This document shows, piece by piece, positions 1 through 7,702 of a stretch of 36,211 nt of DNA. Below the pieces are notes generated by a model. It was not told where the DNA came from and made no database searches. It saw only the letters and a list, made by a program, of their open reading frames with translations. This DNA is from Piscirickettsia salmonis LF-89 = ATCC VR-1361 (lineage in GTDB: Bacteria > Pseudomonadota > Gammaproteobacteria > Piscirickettsiales > Piscirickettsiaceae), in contig NZ_AMFF02000049.1 of assembly GCF_000297215.2 (NCBI RefSeq), positions 1 to 36,211 on the forward strand, read 5' to 3'. Position 1 is the stretch's first letter. Each line of letters begins with the position of its first letter. The translations under genes and the position numbers were made by a program.

Positions 1-195
1 GTAGCGACGCTTACGTTTAATCTTTCCAATCTGCAAAACCCAAGAATACTGTAATAAATATGGTTCAACTGAGATGTGACAATCCGCGTAGGCGACTTTT
101 CAAAGCTCGAATTTTGTTTTATTGACTTGTGAAATTCCTCAATACTCCAGCGTTTTTTATAGGTATCCAGGATGGGTTGGCCATCAATCGCTGAG
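1..195 (-). pseudogene. IS4-type transposase, C-terminal fragment (runs off the window)
   Basis: Read on the minus strand without stops, this stretch encodes a segment with YKKRWSIEEFHKSIKQ followed by a TSQLNHIYYSILGFCRLERL region. The Y-x2-R-W-x-IE signature with its catalytic Glu is typical of DDE transposases of the IS4 superfamily near their C-terminus. The frame continues off the left edge of the window. On the other side it runs into the palindromic repeats at 205-289. No intact N-terminal half follows; a weak similarity to a transposase N-terminus (STDRVMKYLSR) may lie around 520-600 on the same strand. I read it as debris of an insertion sequence next to the secretion island, probably inactive. 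The exact IS family is uncertain. Confidence 0.65.
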
Positions 196-204
196 GGGCT
201 GATT

Positions 205-221
205 CCCCGCAGCTTGCTGCG
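205..221. repeat. Palindromic element, copy 1 (one arm degraded)
   Basis: CCCCGCAGCTTGCTGCG is nearly self-complementary and would form a GC-rich hairpin in an otherwise AT-rich region. It matches the second copy at 270-289, but the right arm has lost its final G run. It probably belongs to a small dispersed palindromic repeat associated with IS debris. It is too isolated here to be called a terminator of any gene in the window. Confidence 0.55.
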
Positions 222-269
222 AAAAAAAACAAGGCGCATTACGACCCGAAGGGGTAATTTCCCGAAATA

Positions 270-289
270 CCCCGTAGCTTGCTGCGGGG
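270..289. repeat. Palindromic element, copy 2
   Basis: CCCCGTAGCTTGCTGCGGGG is a 20-bp near-perfect palindrome with one G-T type mismatch. It shares its core AGCTTGCTGCG with the copy at 205-221. The two copies are about 65 bp apart and flank a short segment containing a further hairpin-like stretch, CCCGAAGGGG (246-255). It is likely a REP-like or miniature element. Confidence 0.55.
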
Positions 290-1060
290 ATAGGGAAATT
301 GAGTTTTGCGCAAATTTATTTATCTTTTTCTCCAATCAGACCAAACTGGTTACAAGTATAGCAAAGGGAACAACATTGCTATCGCCCAACCATTTTCTTC
401 TCATAATTTATCGAGCTGAGTGCTTTTTAAATATTCTGAGCACCATAGAGCTAACCTTCCACCGGAGTGTTGGTAATTTATAAGTTCACCATCCTGATAT
501 AAAGTAGGCTGGCAGGCTGTTTCTAGCATTATGCAGCTTAAGTTTATTACGGGACAAGTACTTCATGACTCTGTCTGTACTACAACGTTCATTTTTTTGG
601 ATTTAAGAGCATAATTGCAAAGGGGTTGCTATCTTCAGTTAGGAGTTTATATCGAATGCACGCTAATTAAGCATTAATTGCTCGCTGAGGTTGGTTGATA
701 TAGGCGTATTGGGCTGATATTTTTCAAGTTAAGATAATGTTTAGAATATTAATATATTAACTAAGAAAAATATTATCTTTATATGTATTAAAATATCTAA
801 TTTTCAATTATTGTTTTTAATATCTAGACTATAAAATAAAGCAGGTGGTTTAGTGCTAAGATTTACTTTATTTAATTTAACTTCGAGTGGTATTGGGCAA
901 AGGTATTTTAATATAAAGGTAAATTACATATGAAAATTATAGAGTGATTTTACTAATGATTTTTGATATAAAAAACTTTAGTGTATATATTTTTATTTAA
1001 TATAGATTGACTTTAGTTTTGATTGTTTTAGTGAAAATATGATTATTAAATAATTAAGTG

Positions 1061-1085
1061 CTGTTAGTTTTATTTTAATTAACAG
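1061..1085. promoter_or_regulatory. CTGTTA / TAACAG inverted repeat, possible PigR-type response element
   Basis: CTGTTA at 1061-1066 and TAACAG at 1080-1085 form perfect 6-bp arms around a 13-base AT spacer; the symmetry continues imperfectly inward. In Francisella the MglA-SspA/PigR (FevR) regulators act through a short promoter element of the CTGTTA type upstream of FPI genes. Finding this pair upstream of iglA fits that logic, but a six-base match in AT-rich DNA can arise by chance and no regulator gene is in the window. Confidence 0.3.
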
Positions 1086-1177
1086 TTTTTAAATAGAATT
1101 TATTTCTAATAGTCAAATTATTATATGTTTTATTTATTAAAACAATTAATAGCATTGTAAATTTTTACTGAGATATT

Positions 1178-1208
1178 TTGACTATTTATTTGTTTAAATT
1201 TTTATAGT
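1178..1208 (+). promoter_or_regulatory. Candidate sigma-70 promoter for the T6SS operon
   Basis: TTGACT at 1178-1183 resembles a -35 box and TATAGT at 1203-1208 a -10 box, with a 19-base spacer. TTTATA at 1201-1206 gives a 17-base spacer as an alternative. It lies about 70 bases upstream of the iglA start and downstream of the CTGTTA inverted repeat. In DNA this AT-rich such matches are common, so this is only the best candidate. Confidence 0.3.
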
Positions 1209-1277
1209 CAATATTTAATATGTGCTTGTAATGAATTTTATCTTATGTTTTTTTATTAAATTTAGAGGTGCTTATGT

Positions 1278-1784
1278 ATGGCTATTGTTGATCAAATTCC
1301 AAAGTCAAGAATTAAAATTCACTATCAGACTGAAGTTAATGGCAAGAAGAAAGATAAGGAATTACCATTTAAGTTGTTAGTAATGGGTGATCTTTCTTTA
1401 GGCAGCTCTAAGGATCGCGAGATTGATTTAGATGAGCGCGAAATTCGCGAAATTGGTGTAAATGCATCATTAGATGCACTAATGAATGATATGAGTATGT
1501 CACTAAAAATTGATGTCGATAATAAAATAAATCCTGAGAAGGCTCCAACCATTAGTATTGATTTGCCAATTAATTCTATGAAATCACTAAGACCTGACTT
1601 TATTGCTAAAGAAATTCCAGAAGTTCAGTCACTACTTATTATGAAAAAAATGGTTAAAGAGTTAGAGTCTTATGTTGATAATAACAAGAAATTTCGTGGA
1701 AAAATACTTAGCTTAATGAAAAATAAAGAGCAATTAGAAAATTTCAAGGCAACCTTACCAAAATTAGAAAAATTCAAAGTTTAA
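1278..1784 (+). CDS. iglA: T6SS contractile sheath small subunit IglA (TssB/VipA)
   Basis: IglA pairs with IglB to build the cytoplasmic contractile sheath that drives the tube and spike outward. The protein is 168 aa, close to Francisella IglA (about 184 aa). It keeps the IPKSR start, the KELPFKLLVMGDLS segment (about residues 26-39), the L(R)PDFIAKEIPE segment before the centre, and a helical C-terminus that ends in KLEKF. TssB proteins share the ELPF-x2-LV-x-GD pattern. The ATG at 1278 has a good Shine-Dalgarno AGAGGTG seven bases upstream. It is the first gene of the operon, 16 bases before iglB. The assignment is firm. Confidence 0.96.
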   Translation: MAIVDQIPKSRIKIHYQTEVNGKKKDKELPFKLLVMGDLSLGSSKDREIDLDEREIREIGVNASLDALMNDMSMSLKIDVDNKINPEKAPTISIDLPINSMKSLRPDFIAKEIPEVQSLLIMKKMVKELESYVDNNKKFRGKILSLMKNKEQLENFKATLPKLEKFKV

Positions 1785-1800
1785 AAGTTGGGGGAAAGTT

Positions 1801-3300
1801 ATGAGTTTAGAAACTCAAGTGCAACAAGAAACGAATATAAATACGTTATTTAATACTTTGAATTTAAGTGAAACTCTTTATAACAGTGAGTCTCTTAGTG
1901 AGGGAGAAACATTTGAAGTTGTTGGTAAAGATTATAGTGATGAAGAGCGTTTAGTTGCCAGCTTATGTTTGTTGCTTGCAAATACGGAAAATTTAGAAAG
2001 CTTTAATAAAGGGCTTATTCAAAATATTTTAGATAAAATTGATCATTTAATTTCTGAGCAAGTTAATGAGGTTTTATCAGATCAAAAATTTAAAACATTA
2101 GAGTCGATTTGGCTTGCAATTGATAACTTGGTTAAAGATACTAATTTTCAAGCAAATATAAAAATTGATTTATTGGATGTCACGAAGGAAGAGCTAGAAG
2201 AGGATTTTGATTGCAATAGTATTGACATTACTGGTGCAGACTTATTTAAAAAAGTGTATCTAAAAGAGTATGACCAATTTGGTGGTGAGCCGTATGGGAC
2301 AATGATTGGTCTGTATGAGTTTAGTCGTAGTCCAGAAGATATTGCTTGGCTATCTGCCATGGGTAAAGTTGCAACAGTATCTCATGCACCATTTGTCAGT
2401 AGTGCTTCTCCACAGTTATTTGATTGTAATACGGTGGAAGAGTTGTCTTTGATTACTGATTTAGAAGGACTTACTTCTCACCCTAAATTTGGTGCTTGGA
2501 ATAAATTTAGAAAAACAGAGCAAGCGACTTATATTGGTTTAACTTTGCCGCGTTATTTATTGCGAGTGCCTTATGACCCATTAGTTAATCCCGTTGGAAA
2601 AGCCCTGAAAACTTTTAAAGAAGAAATGAACTATTTTGATGACCAGCAATATGCATGGGGCAATTCAGCGATTTTATTTGCTAAGAACTTAACGCAAGCA
2701 TTTGCGCTTAATGGTTGGTGCCAACAAATTCGTGGCCCTAAAGGTGGTGGGTTACTTGAAGGCTTAGCAACACCGACCTTTAATGTACGAGGCAAAGAAG
2801 AAATTAAAGCGCCAGTTGAGTTTATGATTCCAGATTATCGTGAATTAGAGTTTGCTAATGCTGGATTTATGCCTTTGGTTTATGAAAAGGGTACTTCCAA
2901 CGCCTGTTTTTTTAGTACGCAATCATTGAAGCTAGTTGAGGAATTTGAAGATCCAAATGATTCTGAGAACTCTCAAATGATTGCTAATTTAGCTTATACC
3001 TATTCAATTTGCCGTATTGCTCATTATGTTAGAACGATGATGCGAGCAGATATAGGAACAACCGCAGGTGCAGAATATATTCAGCAGAAGCTCGAGGGCT
3101 GGATTAGTAACTATGTCACGTTAATCTCTAACCCCGATGAGTTAACTGTTTCATTTTTTCCATTTAAAAAAGCTGAGATTACAGTGGAAAAAATTGATGG
3201 CAAAGCAGGGTGGTATAGTTGCAGTATTACTGTTCTTCCTCATATCCAGTTTGAGGGATTGGATGTTGAACTAAAAATTGATACACGTTTAGATAATTAA
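1801..3300 (+). CDS. iglB: T6SS contractile sheath large subunit IglB (TssC/VipB)
   Basis: The 499-aa protein matches Francisella IglB (about 506 aa) in length and position directly after iglA. TssC hallmarks are visible: a helical N-terminus with a KFKTLESIWLAIDNLV segment near residues 98-113, then GGEPYGTMIGLYEF near 161-174, WLSAMGKVATVSHAPFV, and a C-terminal beta-rich domain. IglA and IglB form intertwined heterodimers that polymerise around the IglC tube. The ribosome binding site GGGGGAAAG lies just upstream of the ATG. The FPI adjacency iglA-iglB-iglC-iglD is conserved here. Confidence 0.96.
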   Translation: MSLETQVQQETNINTLFNTLNLSETLYNSESLSEGETFEVVGKDYSDEERLVASLCLLLANTENLESFNKGLIQNILDKIDHLISEQVNEVLSDQKFKTLESIWLAIDNLVKDTNFQANIKIDLLDVTKEELEEDFDCNSIDITGADLFKKVYLKEYDQFGGEPYGTMIGLYEFSRSPEDIAWLSAMGKVATVSHAPFVSSASPQLFDCNTVEELSLITDLEGLTSHPKFGAWNKFRKTEQATYIGLTLPRYLLRVPYDPLVNPVGKALKTFKEEMNYFDDQQYAWGNSAILFAKNLTQAFALNGWCQQIRGPKGGGLLEGLATPTFNVRGKEEIKAPVEFMIPDYRELEFANAGFMPLVYEKGTSNACFFSTQSLKLVEEFEDPNDSENSQMIANLAYTYSICRIAHYVRTMMRADIGTTAGAEYIQQKLEGWISNYVTLISNPDELTVSFFPFKKAEITVEKIDGKAGWYSCSITVLPHIQFEGLDVELKIDTRLDN

Positions 3301-3321
3301 ACTATTAAATAAGGAGACATT

Positions 3322-3933
3322 ATGTCTGGTCAATTAGTTGATGCGTGGAGTATTGAAAATGGTTATTTAAATATTAATTTAACCCCTGATGCAGCGGTGA
3401 CTTCAGGATCAAATAGCCAAGATTTGCAATTACAACCCCGTATATTTTTTTCAACGGTAACTTTTAATGGTAAAAGTCCATCGAGCAATTTACCAACTTA
3501 TGAAGGGGGGGAAACCGCGGTGAGTGAGTCACAGTTTGCCTTAACTTCCATGACTCTGCCTTGTGATAATAAGATTGGTTCTCACCATGTGAGTATCGCT
3601 GGCTATTTTCATAAAGATGCCTTTACTCAACTAGAAGAAATCAGGTTTTCTGCAAAAGAGACAACCGTTGTTTTTAGTTTTGATGGCCCGAATAAGCAGC
3701 AGTCATGTAAGTCTTTTGATGCAACTGATGGTTCTAGCACGTGGTTTGAGGCACTTACCCCACAAAGTCCAATTGTTGTGCAAGCCCATATGAATAATGT
3801 ACGTTTTGAAGTTCATGGCAGCTTATATACTTATGTTGAATTTAGTGGGCACCATATGGCGGACTATACAAATCAATATGCATTACAGAGGGTTAGCCAA
3901 CTTAACATTGCAAAAGATGTTAGTTTTGGTTGA
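3322..3933 (+). CDS. iglC: T6SS inner tube protein IglC (Hcp-like)
   Basis: IglC forms the Hcp-like inner tube inside the IglA/IglB sheath and is abundant and secreted in Francisella. The protein is 203 aa against 211 aa in Francisella and is much diverged. The segment STVTFNGKSPSSN followed by YEGGETAV (residues about 44-67) mirrors the conserved LTIAG...EGGE region of Francisella IglC. The rest is predicted beta-rich with no membrane segment or signal peptide, as expected for an Hcp fold. The start has the strong site AAGGAGA (3311-3317). Position between iglB and the TssK gene supports the call; sequence alone would be weaker. Confidence 0.88.
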   Translation: MSGQLVDAWSIENGYLNINLTPDAAVTSGSNSQDLQLQPRIFFSTVTFNGKSPSSNLPTYEGGETAVSESQFALTSMTLPCDNKIGSHHVSIAGYFHKDAFTQLEEIRFSAKETTVVFSFDGPNKQQSCKSFDATDGSSTWFEALTPQSPIVVQAHMNNVRFEVHGSLYTYVEFSGHHMADYTNQYALQRVSQLNIAKDVSFG

Positions 3934-3938
3934 ACAAT

Positions 3939-5102
3939 ATGCTAAAACCTAAGTGGTATAATGACCAATACCTTTACCCGGAGCACTTTGAATACTTAAC
4001 TGAGTATTTAATGGTTCAGCAAAAATTTGGGAATGCCAGTTGTGGCATTCCAAGCTATGGTTTGTTAGATATTTGCTGGAGTGAAGCTGAGATGCAGTTG
4101 GGTATTTTAAAGCTCAGCCGCATAAGCTTATTAACGCATGAAGGTGAATATATAGATATTAGTAAAAATGCTACGGTTAATGCTCTGGATTTAAATGAAA
4201 TAGATAAAGAGCGTATTAGTATTTATATTAATATAGTAAAAAGTGAGGATATTTATAAGAAAACTGAGAATGGTAAGATAATTTTATTGAAAGAAAAAAT
4301 TTTTATTGCTGATAAAATAATACCTAACTCAAAATTTACTATGAAAGTGTTTGATCTTGATAAAAAGGTCGATGGTGAATTTAAAGTCAGTGATAACTTT
4401 ATCGCCCCATCGCTTTCTATTGCTACTCAATGCTTCAATAAAGTAGAAATAATTACAAATAAACTTATTCAGGAATTAAGACTTTATTCGAAGAAGAAAT
4501 CACTTGATGCATCGCCTTCTTATCGAAGTTTTATTAAATTATTAATTAGTGATTTAATATTTTTACTGGTGAATGCAAAAAACTCAGTGCAGTGCCACCC
4601 TATTTACTTGTTTCAGAATTTAACGAGAATTTATACCTTAGTTACGGATATAGATCATTTAAATAACGACTTACTTTCTTATAGTCATGATAATTTTGCG
4701 ATTAGTTTTAATAATTTAACCAGCCTTATTTTTATAGAGCTAGCACGTAAGCTTAATAAATTTACTCATATTGATTACTGTGTTGAAAATAATATTGTTT
4801 TTTCTAAATCCATTGATTTAATTAGTGATTCAGATCTTATTTTAATTATAAAAGAAAAATATGTTAAACAAGTGAAAGTGTGTGCGCCATCAAGGATTAA
4901 TACCATTATATCAAGATCCCTGTCTGGAGCTAGCCTTATTGACCAGGATAAATATCGAGGGGTATTTAATGAGCGTAGTGGCTATAAAGCACTGTTAATA
5001 AAAAAAGATTATGAATTCGAATATATTAAAAAAGATAAAAAATTAAGCCTGTTGAACTATCCAATTTTAGATGGCAATGATTTAGCGATTATAAAAGCAT
5101 AG
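3939..5102 (+). CDS. iglD: T6SS baseplate protein IglD (TssK)
   Basis: TssK connects the baseplate to the membrane complex. The N-terminus has W-YNDQYLYPEHFEYLTEYL, matching the TssK pattern (W-x-EGMFLRPQHFQ...RYL), followed by the GL-(x)-LDI segment and a phage-receptor-binding-like shell domain. The 387-aa length is close to Francisella IglD (398 aa). A TTG at 3930 overlaps the iglC stop and is in frame, but I chose the ATG at 3939 because the TssK similarity begins only after it (MLKPKW). Neither start has a strong ribosome binding site, so translational coupling to iglC is likely. Confidence 0.92.
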   Translation: MLKPKWYNDQYLYPEHFEYLTEYLMVQQKFGNASCGIPSYGLLDICWSEAEMQLGILKLSRISLLTHEGEYIDISKNATVNALDLNEIDKERISIYINIVKSEDIYKKTENGKIILLKEKIFIADKIIPNSKFTMKVFDLDKKVDGEFKVSDNFIAPSLSIATQCFNKVEIITNKLIQELRLYSKKKSLDASPSYRSFIKLLISDLIFLLVNAKNSVQCHPIYLFQNLTRIYTLVTDIDHLNNDLLSYSHDNFAISFNNLTSLIFIELARKLNKFTHIDYCVENNIVFSKSIDLISDSDLILIIKEKYVKQVKVCAPSRINTIISRSLSGASLIDQDKYRGVFNERSGYKALLIKKDYEFEYIKKDKKLSLLNYPILDGNDLAIIKA

Positions 5103-5133
5103 GTCTTAGAGATAATAAAAGAGGAGCTATTGT

Positions 5134-7671
5134 ATGTCAAGCTTATTTCCATCATTAACAGATTTTGCGTTAAATAGTGCTAAAAGCGCAGGTCAGTCAG
5201 CTCTACAAAGTGTTGTTTTGCAAAAAGCTTCTCAAGTTGCAAATGGCGCAGATCAAACAGCAGAGGTGAATGCAGAGTTGGCACAATTGGCAGACCATTG
5301 TTGGAAGCAGCTACCTCAAAATGTTGCTAGGACAGGGGTTGGATCAAAACGGCTCTATTGGGTGGGTTGGTTTCCTAAAATTAGAGCTCTTGGTGAGGAT
5401 CAGAAAATGTTAATGATTCTTGCTACTTATGGGGCTGCAGGCGTTAAGCCGACATGTGAGCGTATGAAAATTAATCCTAATGCGACATATGCAGCATTTC
5501 CAATTTTAGGGCCTAAAAAGTTAGTGATGGACCCTAGCTTAACACGCAAAAATATGCGTCAAGTTCTTAAAAGAAAACCGATACTTTCTTATTCTAATAT
5601 TGGCGTTTCAACAGCATTTTCTTCTATATCACTTGATATGTTGACTATATTAAATGACTGGTCTAACACATTAAATGCAAAAGGGAAAGACACATATGAA
5701 AACCATTACAAAGATCGTTTATGGTTAGTTACTGAAACTTATGAGTTTATCGATAGCCTTTCTAATATGCACCTTGACTTTTACACATTAGGTTTGCTTG
5801 CATCGAGAGTATATTTGTGGTGGTTGTTGACAACTATTAAGGCAACTAAAAAACGCGATGGTGATGCTGTTGATGGAGCAGACGCAAGGAAGTATGAAAT
5901 TTTGGGCCATGGTGATGTTAATGCTATGTTTCAGGAACTTTTTAAAAGGGGTTATCAGCATTTAGAGCGCTTACTTGTTGAGTTTTGTACGCGTGCTTTC
6001 GTCTGTAAGCTCGATGAGTTGGTTAATTTATTTGAGGCGATTATTTTAGCATCAGAACAATTTTTAACATCTCGAGATATATTGAAGCATTCCTCTCAAA
6101 AGCAAGACATTTATCGAGGAAAAGAGGCTGAATTTGAATATAGACCTCGGGGTCAAGAGCAGGGGGATGAAATAGATCCTGAAGCTTATCAAAAAAGAGT
6201 AATAGTAGATAAAATACATAGTGCGAATGATTATATGGATCTATGTGCAGCAATATTTTCTATTAGTGGGGCAATGGATATTAATGACACTCAAATTAAG
6301 GCGTCAGATGTTCAAAAATATTTAAAGTGCGTGGAAAGTGTTGCTAATGGAGAAGGTGTTCAAGGTAATCCAGTTCAGGCCTATATAGAGCAAATATTAG
6401 AAGATGAATGTACTAAGATCATGAGGAATAAAAGCTTTAGGCAAACATTCAGGGATCATATGAAAAAACATACTGACTTATATGTAACTATGGCCAAGTT
6501 GATTCTAAAGCAGATGGTTCTTTTTTCTATGAATAATGTATTAACAATTTATCGAGATTATATGCAAGAATTTGGTGACTCACAAATAGAGAATATTGGA
6601 AAAAACTGCTCTAAATTAGTTGGTAATATAAATAGAGTTGCTAGTGAAGTATTTGAATTAATGAAAGAGATTTCTGAATCATATAAATCTAAATTAACTA
6701 AAAAAATTAAAGATGAAAGGTTTGGTGAGTTTAGAAGTGAGATATACGGGATAGCAAAGCATACTGGAGAGTTAAGGGGGGCGCTTGCCACATGTGCAGC
6801 AGAAGTGAAAGCCCAAGTTGATTTATATGGAGATAGTGGCATTAAAATGTCTAGCATCCGAAGTCTCTATAGTGCATCAGATAAGAGCTCTAAAAGAAGT
6901 TTTTTAAGTATATTGGGTATCTTTGATGAAGAAAAACGCCTAAATAATTCTTTGGATACTTTAGATTTGAATGTTAATCAAACAACCAGTGAAGGTGAGG
7001 AAAGTCGACCATTTGATGGAAAAGTGAAAGCATTTTCTGATAATCATGGGGAGGAGTTAAAAGGGGCGGCAAGGAATTATTATAAGATAATTGGAGATAA
7101 ATTGCATGAAAGTTTTGGAAATATATTTGACAATGCTGCATTAATTTTTGCTGCAACAGGAAAAGATAAGGATGTTAGTCCGGTAGTAAACCAGATCTTT
7201 GCTCGAGGCTTACATATAAAAGGCTATGAGGAGCAAGGTCAGAGAGTTGAACTTGACATTCCAGAATTAGAAGAAGATGAGGAGTTAATGGATGAAAAGC
7301 AGTTTTATGAGGTGCTGGTTTATCAAAATCTTATGGGGCAAAATGCTAAGGCTCCTACAATGATTGCAGAAGGTACGGAGAAACAGTGCCAACATCCTGA
7401 GTGTCGAAAAGAAGCTAGACTTATGCCTTACCATTCTTGTCGGGCTTGTTGGCATGGGAAGTTTTGTGATGAGCATGCTAAAACTACTGCCCTTTTGCAA
7501 AGTAAGTATGTCTGTCGTGAGTGTTCAGGTAGAATTCACGATAAAAAATACCATGAGATTTATCAGAAACGCCAGCAGGCAGGTCTGCGGGTTCGAGTTA
7601 TGCTGACTGCTCAAGACTATAGAGTGTGGAAAGGAGACGAGGGCGCTGCTCAAGCTTACAGAGGTAGATAA
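5134..7671 (+). CDS. Large T6SSii-associated protein with C-terminal zinc module (unrecognised family)
   Basis: I do not recognise this 845-aa protein. Residues about 136-575 align by eye with the next gene product: LTRKNMRQVL (136), KDRLW (193-197), LASEQFLTS (305-313), EFGD (479-482) and AEVKAQVDL (about 556-564) each have a counterpart there. So the two are ancient tandem paralogues, mostly alpha-helical, without signal peptide or membrane segment. This copy has an extra C-terminal module: Cys752, 757, 769, 772, 778, His781, Cys794, 797 and His802 form a Cys/His pattern fit to bind two zinc ions, like eukaryotic cross-brace or B-box/AN1 fingers. The ribosome binding site GAGGAG precedes the ATG. 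It sits between the baseplate gene iglD and its paralogue; effector, effector carrier or structural subunit are all possible. Confidence 0.85.
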   Translation: MSSLFPSLTDFALNSAKSAGQSALQSVVLQKASQVANGADQTAEVNAELAQLADHCWKQLPQNVARTGVGSKRLYWVGWFPKIRALGEDQKMLMILATYGAAGVKPTCERMKINPNATYAAFPILGPKKLVMDPSLTRKNMRQVLKRKPILSYSNIGVSTAFSSISLDMLTILNDWSNTLNAKGKDTYENHYKDRLWLVTETYEFIDSLSNMHLDFYTLGLLASRVYLWWLLTTIKATKKRDGDAVDGADARKYEILGHGDVNAMFQELFKRGYQHLERLLVEFCTRAFVCKLDELVNLFEAIILASEQFLTSRDILKHSSQKQDIYRGKEAEFEYRPRGQEQGDEIDPEAYQKRVIVDKIHSANDYMDLCAAIFSISGAMDINDTQIKASDVQKYLKCVESVANGEGVQGNPVQAYIEQILEDECTKIMRNKSFRQTFRDHMKKHTDLYVTMAKLILKQMVLFSMNNVLTIYRDYMQEFGDSQIENIGKNCSKLVGNINRVASEVFELMKEISESYKSKLTKKIKDERFGEFRSEIYGIAKHTGELRGALATCAAEVKAQVDLYGDSGIKMSSIRSLYSASDKSSKRSFLSILGIFDEEKRLNNSLDTLDLNVNQTTSEGEESRPFDGKVKAFSDNHGEELKGAARNYYKIIGDKLHESFGNIFDNAALIFAATGKDKDVSPVVNQIFARGLHIKGYEEQGQRVELDIPELEEDEELMDEKQFYEVLVYQNLMGQNAKAPTMIAEGTEKQCQHPECRKEARLMPYHSCRACWHGKFCDEHAKTTALLQSKYVCRECSGRIHDKKYHEIYQKRQQAGLRVRVMLTAQDYRVWKGDEGAAQAYRGR

Positions 7672-7702
7672 TATATAACAACAAGATTTAAAGGTTATAA
7701 CT

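Larger units (their letters stand above)
290..1277. other. AT-rich region without genes upstream of the secretion operon
   Basis: I see no convincing coding sequence in these 988 bases. Positions 290-640 may hold faded transposase sequence on the minus strand. Positions 640-1277 are extremely rich in A and T, with many TTTAAT/ATTAAA runs. They end in the ribosome binding site AGAGGTG at 1264-1270, seven bases before the iglA ATG. The region must contain the promoter of the secretion operon. Such a long AT-rich leader is typical of H-NS- or MglA/SspA-type controlled virulence islands; this last point is inference. Confidence 0.6.

Noticed and set aside
172-483. Open frame of 103 codons on the plus strand at the left edge
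   Set aside because: It runs through the palindromic repeats and the opposite strand of the transposase fragment; it has no ribosome binding site and no protein-like pattern.
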